Source: Eubacterium sp. AM49-13BH | Lineage (GTDB): Bacteria > Bacillota > Clostridia > Lachnospirales > Lachnospiraceae | NCBI RefSeq assembly: GCF_003464165.1 | Contig: NZ_QSEK01000036.1 | Location: forward strand, 1-26,442 | DNA: 26,442 nt | Reading direction: 5' to 3' | Shown: positions 8,221 through 15,080 of the stretch, piece by piece | Numbering within the stretch: the first letter of the stretch is position 1 | Layout: the number at the start of each line of letters is the position of its first letter | Translations under genes and position numbers: made by a program | The notes under the pieces: model-generated | Database searches by the model: none | What the model saw: the letters and a program-made list of their open reading frames with translations, nothing else | Told to the model about the DNA's origin: nothing

Positions 8221-8252
8221 GGCAGATGGCTGGAGAATACCGGTTATCTGCC
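8221..8252 (+). other. Long hairpin between purD and hisS
   Basis: Bases 8221-8233 pair with 8240-8252 over 13 positions, counting G-U pairs, around a six-base AGAATA loop; the outer seven pairs (GGCAGAT with ATCTGCC) are perfect. No T run follows, so it is not a normal terminator. It could be an RNA-processing or stability element that separates the pur messages from hisS. Confidence 0.5.
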
Positions 8253-8277
8253 TTAGTGTGTAAATGAGGAGACAATT

Positions 8278-9552
8278 ATGAAAATAACACCAGTTAAGGG
8301 TACTAATGATTATCTTCCTAATGAGGTTGAAATCAGGGATTACCTTCAGAATGAGATATTAAAGGTATATGTTGCTAATGGATTTGAACACATTACAACA
8401 CCTATTATTGAGGATATTGAGAATCTTGATAAGAGTGATGGTGGTGAGAACTTAAATCTTATATTCAAGATTATGAAGAGAGGCGATAAGCTTGAGAAGG
8501 CTGTAAGTTCACTTCAGGAAAATCCTAAGACAGGAACAGCCTGTGAGAATGAAATTGCTGATATGGGATTAAGATATGACCTTACACTTCCACTCAGCCG
8601 TTATTTTGCTAACAACAAGGACAAGCTCACTCTTCCTATGAAATGTATCCAGATGGACAGAGTGTACAGAGCTGAAAGACCACAGAAGGGCAGACTTCGT
8701 GAGTTTGTTCAGTGTGATATTGATATTATCGGTTCTGATTCTACAGATTCAGAGGTTGAACTTATTCTTACAACTACTAAGGCTCTCAAGGCTATTGGCA
8801 TGAAGAATTTCAAGGTTAAGATTAACGACAGAAGACTTCTTCGTTCATTCCTTCAGAATTGTGGATTTGCAGAGGAGCAGCTTGACAGTGTGTGCATTAC
8901 ATTTGACAAGATGGACAAGGTCGGACTTGATGGCGTTAAGGCTGAGCTTACAGATAAGGGATTTGATGCTGCAGCGATTGAGAAGTTTATCGGATTCTTT
9001 GGAAGTGTTTCAAGTGCACAGGAGATAAGCCTTGAAAGTGTTGAAGCTATACTGGATGATAAAGCTCCAGCAGAGAGTGTAAGAGGAATCATTAATACAG
9101 TAAATGAGCTTTCAGACGGTCAGTTTGATGTTGTATTTGACCTTTCTTTAGTAAGAGGTCAGGGTTACTATACAGGAACTGTATTTGAAGTTGAAAGCAT
9201 TGATTTCAAGGGTGCTATCGCAGGCGGTGGAAGATATGACAACCTTATTGGCAAATTCTTAGGACAGCAGGTAAGTGCTGTTGGATTCTCAATCGGATTC
9301 GAGAGAATCTTCTCAATCCTTATGCAGAATGGTGTTGAGACTAAGGCATCAGCAGACAAGATTGCTGTTATGTACGATGAGGGACAGGTTAAGGAAGCCT
9401 ATGCAATAGCAGAAAAATACAGAGCAGAAGGTAAAGTATGCTCATTATATGTAAAGCCTAAGAAGATGGGTAAGTTCCTCGGAAAGCTTGAAGAGCGTGG
9501 ATATAAAGGATTTGTCAATGTCAGCAATGGGGACGAGATAAGCTTGTTCTAG
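8278..9552 (+). CDS. hisS: Histidyl-tRNA synthetase, divergent form
   Basis: A class II synthetase expected to charge tRNA-His. Motif 2 is complete (RVYRAERPQKGRLREF, 128-143), as is motif 3 (AVGFSIGFERIF, 334-345), and GLRYDLTLPLSRY (97-109) is of the type seen more in archaeal and eukaryotic HisRS. The histidine-binding loop reads LVRGQGYYTG (291-300) where RGLDYYTG is usual. The C-terminal anticodon domain (about 358-424) is short and stops without the usual final strand and helix. The alternative is a HisZ-type regulatory subunit of ATP phosphoribosyltransferase, but the intact motif 2 arginines and the lack of his-operon neighbours favour HisRS. GAGGAGA precedes the ATG. It follows purD by 84 bases and may be read from the pur promoter. 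Confidence 0.85.
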   Translation: MKITPVKGTNDYLPNEVEIRDYLQNEILKVYVANGFEHITTPIIEDIENLDKSDGGENLNLIFKIMKRGDKLEKAVSSLQENPKTGTACENEIADMGLRYDLTLPLSRYFANNKDKLTLPMKCIQMDRVYRAERPQKGRLREFVQCDIDIIGSDSTDSEVELILTTTKALKAIGMKNFKVKINDRRLLRSFLQNCGFAEEQLDSVCITFDKMDKVGLDGVKAELTDKGFDAAAIEKFIGFFGSVSSAQEISLESVEAILDDKAPAESVRGIINTVNELSDGQFDVVFDLSLVRGQGYYTGTVFEVESIDFKGAIAGGGRYDNLIGKFLGQQVSAVGFSIGFERIFSILMQNGVETKASADKIAVMYDEGQVKEAYAIAEKYRAEGKVCSLYVKPKKMGKFLGKLEERGYKGFVNVSNGDEISLF

Positions 9553-9558
9553 TGAGTT

Positions 9559-10056
9559 TTATGGCGCAGCCTTTTTAAGGGCTGCGCTTATTGCTTCTAT
9601 AAAGACGGAATATGTATATCTGTTGGCTGAATCATAGGTTATGTTGGTTGTGCCAGCTTCCATGACTTTAGCAGCAACTTCATCAAATGAAGTCGCCAGT
9701 TTAGGGTACATGGTAGTGATTGACTCGGAAAGATTAACAAGCTCAATGCTGTTAATGTTAGAAGAATCAACTGTGACCTGGATGTCAACGGGATTGCCAT
9801 CTAACAGGATAGAAGCGGTATATACTCCGGGGCAGAATTTAGGAGCGTCGGCATTATCAAGGGGTGTTTCAATATTAGAAGAAGCAGAAGCATTTACAGT
9901 GCTGCTCCTAGGCTGAGTAGTGTTTCTGGAATTATCAGAATCCTTGCTGCCAAGACGGATAACAGCGAATATAACAAATGCTATTACAATAGCAGCGATA
10001 ACTGCTCCAATAAGGAGCTTTTTAAGTGGAATAACAACGATTTTAGTCTGACTCAT
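9559..10056 (-). CDS. Membrane-anchored protein with an FMN_bind-like C-terminal domain
   Basis: The product has about 165 residues: a short basic N-terminus, one transmembrane segment near residues 13-35 (LLIGAVIAAIVIAFVIFAV), a Ser/Thr/Asn-rich linker to about 70, and a compact domain. That domain (from GVYTAS, through VDIQVTVDSSNINSIELV, to the final FIEAISAALKKA) follows the strand and helix pattern of FMN_bind domains, but the flavin-attachment SGAT-S/T motif is replaced by SANRYTYS, so covalent flavin is doubtful. The domain would face outside the cell. A GTG at 10059 is an alternative start with better spacing to the AGG at 10066-10068. The gene is convergent with hisS and divergent from the VanX-like gene. 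Its function is unknown. Confidence 0.65.
   Translation of the reverse strand: MSQTKIVVIPLKKLLIGAVIAAIVIAFVIFAVIRLGSKDSDNSRNTTQPRSSTVNASASSNIETPLDNADAPKFCPGVYTASILLDGNPVDIQVTVDSSNINSIELVNLSESITTMYPKLATSFDEVAAKVMEAGTTNITYDSANRYTYSVFIEAISAALKKAAP
9564..9587. terminator. Hairpin between convergent hisS and the minus-strand gene
   Basis: GCGCAGCC at 9564-9571 and GGCTGCGC at 9580-9587 form eight G/C-rich pairs with an eight-base loop. It lies 12 bases past the hisS stop and inside the last codons of the minus-strand gene. T runs are poor on both sides, so termination may be weak or factor-dependent; position and stem strength are the evidence. Confidence 0.6.
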
Positions 10057-10129
10057 CACAAAGAAACCTGCCCTTCATATTCATTATTACAAAATATATG
10101 GCAGACATGAGAAGATTATGATTAAAATG

Positions 10130-10138
10130 TGGTATATT
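10130..10138 (+). promoter_or_regulatory. Extended -10 promoter of the VanX-like gene
   Basis: TG at 10130-10131, one base, then TATATT at 10133-10138 form an extended -10 element; no good -35 box is seen. The start point near 10145 would leave a leader of about 20 bases. Confidence 0.4.
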
Positions 10139-10163
10139 AATTACAAATGTATTAAAGAGACGA

Positions 10164-10889
10164 ATGATTATGAACCGTAGATTTACCAAAATATTTGCAG
10201 TAATAATGCTGATAGCGGCAGGCATGACAGCGTGTGGACAAAAGAAAAATGTAACAATAGATGATACATTTGAAACAGAGACAGCGAACATACAGGAGAT
10301 TGCAGTACAGGAAATTACAACACAGGAAGCTACAACAGAAAAAGAACTGGAAGATGATGAGTATGTACTTGTGAAAAAATACATACCGGATATATATGTC
10401 GAATTAATGTATGCAACAGAAAATAATTTTACAGGAGTAAAAATATATGATTTCACAGATGCATACCTGAGATATGGTACAGTTAAGAAACTTGCAAATG
10501 TGCAGAAAGAGCTGAATTCTTCTGGGTACAGTCTGAAGATATGGGATGCATACAGGCCATTTGAGGCGCAGGAAAAGTTGTGGGAAGTGTATCCAGATCC
10601 GAATTATGTAGCTAATCCGGCAAAAGGAATGAGAAAACACAATCTTGGTGGAACGGTAGATGTAACAATGGTTGACATTAATGGAGATGAGATTCCAATG
10701 CCTACAGAATTTGATGTTTTTTCCTTGAAAGCAGACCGCAATTATGCAGACATAGCTGATGAAGAAGCTGTGAAGAATGTGATGATTCTTCAGAACACTA
10801 TGGAAAATAATGGCTTTACAGGCTATAAGGGAGAATGGTGGGATTATTCGGATACAGACTTGTATGAACCAGTTAATTTCATCCCATAA
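10164..10889 (+). CDS. VanX-like M15D dipeptidase lipoprotein with altered zinc site
   Basis: A 241-residue exported protein. Residues 6-24 form a lipoprotein signal with the lipid-carrying C24 in MTACG, followed by a Thr/Glu-rich linker to about 65. The rest matches D-Ala-D-Ala dipeptidases (VanX/DdpX, family M15D): R131 in WDAYRPF, H159 and D166 in RKHNLGGTVDVT with VanX spacing, and E224 in GEWWDY. The third zinc ligand of VanX, His in EWWH, is Asp here (D227, codon GAT at 10842-10844). It may be a peptidoglycan or dipeptide hydrolase with changed metal use, or inactive. No vanH or vanA genes are near, so it is not a resistance operon. The first ATG is used; a second one lies two codons later. 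The ribosome site (AAAGAGA) is weak. Confidence 0.8.
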   Translation: MIMNRRFTKIFAVIMLIAAGMTACGQKKNVTIDDTFETETANIQEIAVQEITTQEATTEKELEDDEYVLVKKYIPDIYVELMYATENNFTGVKIYDFTDAYLRYGTVKKLANVQKELNSSGYSLKIWDAYRPFEAQEKLWEVYPDPNYVANPAKGMRKHNLGGTVDVTMVDINGDEIPMPTEFDVFSLKADRNYADIADEEAVKNVMILQNTMENNGFTGYKGEWWDYSDTDLYEPVNFIP

Positions 10890-11026
10890 AAAATAAATAA
10901 CAAAAAACTGTATTATGATGAATATAGGATAGCATTTCTGTAATAATATAATGAGATAGTTAGAGGCTTCTATGACACTTATCTGGATTGCTAACGAATC
11001 AAGAGTTAAATATAATATTAATTAGC

Positions 11027-11067
11027 AGAAGAGGTATAATGTTGTTGGATGGTAGAACGCCTCTTTT
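11027..11067 (+). terminator. Terminator-like hairpin with a possible competing pairing
   Basis: AGAAGAGG at 11027-11034 pairs with CCTCTTTT at 11060-11067 around a 25-base loop, so the stem ends in the T run. A TATAAT at 10947-10952 lies upstream without a clear -35. Between them, GTTAG (10959-10963) can pair with CTAAC (10991-10995), and AGAGGCTTCT (10962-10971) can pair partly with either terminator arm. This could be the terminator of the VanX-like gene, a small RNA of about 110 bases, or an attenuator. The 10890-11080 stretch has no gene. Confidence 0.45.
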
Positions 11068-11080
11068 GTATATAGGAATG

Positions 11081-11131
11081 TGAATAAAGTATGAATAAAG
11101 CTTGAATAATCTGTGTAAAAGTGTTAACATT
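11081..11131. promoter_or_regulatory. Phased heptamer direct repeats upstream of the first pectate lyase
   Basis: TGAATAA occurs at 11081-11087, 11092-11098 and 11103-11109, exactly 11 bases apart; TGTAAAA (11114-11120) and TAACATT (11125-11131) continue the phase more loosely. Seven-base units with four-base gaps are the usual layout of sites for OmpR/PhoB-type response regulators. The array ends about 10 bases before the -35 box, as an activator site would. Confidence 0.5.
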
Positions 11132-11141
11132 AATGCAAGTT

Positions 11142-11170
11142 TTGAGTTGTATATGTTCACAATAGACAAT
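11142..11170 (+). promoter_or_regulatory. Promoter of the first pectate lyase
   Basis: TTGAGT at 11142-11147 and GACAAT at 11165-11170 are 17 bases apart. The -35 is off consensus, which fits a promoter that needs the upstream repeats. The leader to the ATG at 11211 is about 35 bases and has AAGGAGAAGAGCT as ribosome site, the same string used by the second lyase. Confidence 0.5.
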
Positions 11171-11210
11171 TCAATGCATTTTAAAAATAATATAAAGGAG
11201 AAGAGCTATT

Positions 11211-14200
11211 ATGCAAAAAATTAGAAAAGTTTTTGCAAAGGTGGTTGCTGGATTATTAGTAGTAAGTAATCTTGCAATAGCAGCACCTAGTATGACTTAT
11301 GCAGCCTCTGCTACAAGTTTTACTACAGTTGGGGGCTGGAATGAAATGATGTATGCTACAATCAAAGGCGTTAAGGACGCAGATGTAACAGCAGTATCTT
11401 ATTCAGGTCCAGTAAGCGGATCTCTTACAGGTGAAGATTTTGAGTACCTTGTCAGAGATACAAGCGATGGTGTAAGAGTCGATGTTATGGGATTAAAGCC
11501 AGGCACATATACTCTTACTGTAACAACAAAGACTGGCACATATACACAGTCAGGTATTGAGGTTAATGAACAGGACAGATCTGGATATGCGCATTACAAT
11601 TATACTGATGGTGTAGGTGCATATAATGATGACGGAACATTAAAGGATAATGCAATTGTTCTTTATGTAACAGATGAAAACAAGAACACAGTTACACTTT
11701 CTTATGGTGGAGTAACAGTTTCAGGCATTGGTAATATTCTTAACTCAGTCGGTAAGGCATGTGGTGAAGCAGGTCATGAGACAGAGTGTAAGAAGGTATC
11801 GAAAGGAAAGACATATTACGGTAAGGGTAATACTAATCAGGGTATTCTCCAGTTACTTGCTGAGAATAATATACCATTAGTAATTCGTATGGTCGGAGCA
11901 GTATCAGAGTCTGGTCTTTATAAGACAGGAACATGGGCAGCAGCTAATGCAGGACTTATTGATGGCCTTACAGATTATGATTGTAATGATTATGGTGGAA
12001 GTATTGGCGACAATGGTCATATGGCACGTATGAAGTCAGCAAAGGATGTAACAATTGAAGGTGTTGGTACAGATGCAGCTATGGATGGATGGGGAATTCA
12101 TTTTATGTCTGAGACATCAACAACAGCAGCTGGATTAGGAAAGAGCTTTGAGGTTCGTAACCTCACATTTATGAATCAGCCAGAAGATGCTATTGGTATG
12201 GAAGGTGTTCAGGATGGCTCTGTTATAACAGCTCCAGTTGAAAGATGCTGGATCCACAACAATGAGTTTTACAGCCCTTCTATAACAGGACCTGCAGAAT
12301 CAGATAAAGCTGAAGGTGACGGTTCTTGTGATTTCAAGCGTGGTGAATATTTAACAGTTTCATATAACTACTTTGAAGGATGCCATAAGACTAACCTTGT
12401 TGGTTCATCAGATACATCATTACAGTATAATCTTACATATCATCACAATATCTGGAAGGGATGTGCGGCAAGACAGCCTCTTGGACGTCAGGCAAATATG
12501 CATTTCTACAATAACCAGTTTATTGGAACAACAGATTATGCTATGAATACAAGAGCTAATGCTTATATATATTCAGAATACAATTTATTTTTCATGACAA
12601 AGAATCCAATGGATGTAAGATCTGGAGCAATTAAGAGTTATAATGATTCATTCTCATCTTGTATTGGATCGATGACAGGAACAGTTGTTACAGATAAGTC
12701 AACAAAGGTTACATCTGGTAACAAATATGAGAATTTTGATACAAATGCATCACTTTCATACATTCCAAGTGGTGATTATCAGTTACAGACAAGCGTCACA
12801 GATGCAGCTAAGGTTCTTAAGGCATATAATGGTTGTATGCCAGAGAATGTTAAGACATCAGGGGAAGTTACTACATCAGAGTGCTCATTATTATCATATT
12901 GTGCACCTGGCGTAACACCAATTAATATCTCTGAATATCCATATACAGCAGCACCAGGAAAGATTAGCAAGACAGTATATGCATTTACAGTGGGTGGAAC
13001 AGTTGATGTTACTGTATCATTTGCATCAGAAGCATTAACAACAACTGGATGCCTTGTTAATGAGTCTGGTGAGTGCTTCCAGGTAGGAAGTGGTACTGTT
13101 ACAGGACTTCCAGCTGGAACATATATGATTATGCCATGTAATATTCAGTCAGGCAGCAATGGAGTTAATCCGGCAGCAGGAACATTTAAGGAGATGACTA
13201 TTAATTCAATTACAATTAATGCGGCTGATCCTAATGCACATTATCATCATTATGTATCAGAGGTAACTAAGCAGGCTACATGTGCAGAAGAAGGCGTTAT
13301 TACATATACATGTATAGCAACTAATGGAACATGTGATAAGAAGACATATACAGAGTCAATTCCAAAGACTGCTCATACATATGGTGAGTGGGTAGTTGAA
13401 AAGGAAGCAACAGAGACAGAGACAGGTCTTAAGAGACATACTTGTACAGTATGTGGGGCTGATCAAACAGCAGTTATTCCAGTTAAGGGAAGTGAGCCGG
13501 ATGTACCAGCACCATCAGAAGGAAGCTATGTACAGAATTTCACAGCTTCAGGAATGACAAGTGATTTCTATAGTATTACAGGAAGTACATCAGATAGTAA
13601 GGGATCAGTAACATATAATGGACTTACACTTACAACATGTCTTAAGATGGAAAGCAGGACTAATATAAGTTTTACAGCACCATCTGCTGGAAAGCTTACA
13701 CTTGTATTTGGCGGAACAACGGCAGCTTCTGGCAAGAGTGTAAAGATTAACGGTACAGAAGCAAAAGTTGGCAGTGATGGTACAGTAACAGTAGATGTTG
13801 CAAAGGGTGCTGTAACTGTAACAAAGGGAGATGCAATCAATCTTTTCTATATGGTATACACACCAGATGGAACAACAGAAGAGACACATACACATAACTA
13901 TGTATCAAAAGTAACAAAGGAAGCAACATGTACAGAGGCAGGAGTGCTTACATATACATGTACATCTACAACAGGAACATGTGACAAGAAGACATACACA
14001 GAAGCAATACCAGCAAAGGGACACAGCTTCAGCACAGAGTGGACAATAGATGTTGAGCCAACAGAGACAACACCAGGAAGTAAGAGCCACCATTGTACAG
14101 TATGTGATGCGAAGACAGATGTAACAGAGATACCAGCAACAGGAGTTGTAGAAGAACCATTAGCAATAAGCGTAACAAAGACAGAAACAGAAGCTAATGT

Positions 14201-14984
14201 AACATTTACAGCAGAGGCTACAGGTGGAAAAGAAGGTTATACATATAAGTTTATAGTGTATAACAGAACAACAAAGACCTGGGGACTTGTACAGAATTTT
14301 AGTAGTAATAATACATGTACATGGACAAAAGGAAGTGCTGGAGACAGAGAGTTTTATGTAGATGTAAAAGATGCTGAAGGAAACATAGTAAGAAGCGAGA
14401 TGCTTAATGTAAAGATGACAGCAGAAGCAACACTTACAGGAAAAGAAGCAATAGGAGCAGGTGAAAAACTTACTCTTAAAGCCCAGTCAAATGTTGGAGC
14501 AGGATGCACATATAAATTTATAATCTTTAATCCAGCAACAAATCAGTGGTTTAAGTTACAGGATTTCAGCTCAAATGATACAATAACATGGACAGCAGGA
14601 AATGATGGAACAAGAATATTCTATGTAGATGTAAAAGATGCAGCAGGAAATGTAACAAGAAGTAAGGCACTTAATGTTAAGATAGGAACAGGAAGTGCAG
14701 ATAAGCTTACAATAAAGACAACAGTAAGTGCTACAACAACAAAGGTAGGAGACAAGTTAACATTCACAGCAGAAGGAAATGGAGGAGAGTCAGGATACAC
14801 ATATAAGATGGTTGTATATAATAGAACAACAAAGATATGGGGACTTGTACAGAACTTTAATAGCAACAATACAATAACATGGACAGCAGGAACAGAAGGA
14901 GACAGAGAGTTTTATATAGACGTAAAGGATGCCGCTGGAAATGTAACAAGAAGTGCAATGATGAATGTTAAAACAACAAAGTAA
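11211..14984 (+). CDS. Secreted multidomain pectate lyase, PL1 type
   Basis: Cleaves polygalacturonate by Ca-dependent beta-elimination outside the cell. The 1257 residues start with a signal peptide (cut likely after TYA, residue 31). The PL1 beta-helix covers about 200-480, with acidic Ca-site residues in EGDGSCDFKRG (D370, D374), K393 in CHKTN, and the catalytic R421 and R426 of RQPLGR. Then come a beta domain to about 675, Cys/His-rich repeats (678-755 and 896-978), a carbohydrate-binding-like beta-sandwich between them (772-884), and three Tyr-rich Y_Y_Y-like repeats (984-1069, 1072-1157, 1165-1254). No LPXTG or SLH anchor is present, so the repeats may hold it to the surface or to substrate. 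It has its own promoter and a strong terminator. The C-terminal 387 residues nearly match the second lyase. Confidence 0.9.
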   Translation: MQKIRKVFAKVVAGLLVVSNLAIAAPSMTYAASATSFTTVGGWNEMMYATIKGVKDADVTAVSYSGPVSGSLTGEDFEYLVRDTSDGVRVDVMGLKPGTYTLTVTTKTGTYTQSGIEVNEQDRSGYAHYNYTDGVGAYNDDGTLKDNAIVLYVTDENKNTVTLSYGGVTVSGIGNILNSVGKACGEAGHETECKKVSKGKTYYGKGNTNQGILQLLAENNIPLVIRMVGAVSESGLYKTGTWAAANAGLIDGLTDYDCNDYGGSIGDNGHMARMKSAKDVTIEGVGTDAAMDGWGIHFMSETSTTAAGLGKSFEVRNLTFMNQPEDAIGMEGVQDGSVITAPVERCWIHNNEFYSPSITGPAESDKAEGDGSCDFKRGEYLTVSYNYFEGCHKTNLVGSSDTSLQYNLTYHHNIWKGCAARQPLGRQANMHFYNNQFIGTTDYAMNTRANAYIYSEYNLFFMTKNPMDVRSGAIKSYNDSFSSCIGSMTGTVVTDKSTKVTSGNKYENFDTNASLSYIPSGDYQLQTSVTDAAKVLKAYNGCMPENVKTSGEVTTSECSLLSYCAPGVTPINISEYPYTAAPGKISKTVYAFTVGGTVDVTVSFASEALTTTGCLVNESGECFQVGSGTVTGLPAGTYMIMPCNIQSGSNGVNPAAGTFKEMTINSITINAADPNAHYHHYVSEVTKQATCAEEGVITYTCIATNGTCDKKTYTESIPKTAHTYGEWVVEKEATETETGLKRHTCTVCGADQTAVIPVKGSEPDVPAPSEGSYVQNFTASGMTSDFYSITGSTSDSKGSVTYNGLTLTTCLKMESRTNISFTAPSAGKLTLVFGGTTAASGKSVKINGTEAKVGSDGTVTVDVAKGAVTVTKGDAINLFYMVYTPDGTTEETHTHNYVSKVTKEATCTEAGVLTYTCTSTTGTCDKKTYTEAIPAKGHSFSTEWTIDVEPTETTPGSKSHHCTVCDAKTDVTEIPATGVVEEPLAISVTKTETEANVTFTAEATGGKEGYTYKFIVYNRTTKTWGLVQNFSSNNTCTWTKGSAGDREFYVDVKDAEGNIVRSEMLNVKMTAEATLTGKEAIGAGEKLTLKAQSNVGAGCTYKFIIFNPATNQWFKLQDFSSNDTITWTAGNDGTRIFYVDVKDAAGNVTRSKALNVKIGTGSADKLTIKTTVSATTTKVGDKLTFTAEGNGGESGYTYKMVVYNRTTKIWGLVQNFNSNNTITWTAGTEGDREFYIDVKDAAGNVTRSAMMNVKTTK

Positions 14985-15029
14985 TTAACTGTTATATGGA
15001 GCACACAGGGTTAAACCTGTGTGCTTTTT
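13821..15029 (+). repeat. 3' copy A of a 1.2-kb direct repeat shared by the two lyase genes
   Basis: This stretch matches 24306-25514 at a constant distance of 10,485 bases with no net gaps, covering the last 387 codons and the terminator. Bases 14475-14642 are identical to their partner without exception. Homology continues upstream to about 13370 with small gaps. The match stops at the last T of the terminator. Confidence 0.9.
15000..15029 (+). terminator. Rho-independent terminator of the first pectate lyase
   Basis: AGCACACAGG at 15000-15009 pairs perfectly with CCTGTGTGCT at 15016-15025 across a six-base loop, followed by five Ts. It is a copy of the terminator after the second lyase. 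Confidence 0.93.
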
Positions 15030-15043
15030 ATTTTGCGAGAATG

Positions 15044-15052
15044 TGTTATACT
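15044..15052 (+). promoter_or_regulatory. Extended -10 promoter of addBA
   Basis: TG, one base, then TATACT (15047-15052) make an extended -10 box just past the lyase terminator; no -35 consensus is seen. The leader to addB is about 22 bases and holds the GGGGAG ribosome site. Confidence 0.5.
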
Positions 15053-15080
15053 AATAAAAATGTAAAAAGGGGAGTAACAC

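Noticed and set aside
1687..10889. Glycopeptide resistance cluster, because of VanZ-like and VanX-like proteins
   Set aside because: The two genes are 8 kb apart, no vanH, ligase or vanRS is present, and the VanX-like protein is a lipoprotein with an altered zinc site.
11040..11067. T-box leader, since GGATGGTAGAACGC before a terminator recalls the T-box antiterminator
   Set aside because: The ACC after TGGN is missing, there is no room for stem I with a specifier loop, and a pectate lyase is not a usual T-box target.
13821..15029. Insertion sequence or transposon at the repeated lyase tails
   Set aside because: There is no transposase, no terminal inverted repeat and no target duplication; the repeat is coding sequence plus terminator.
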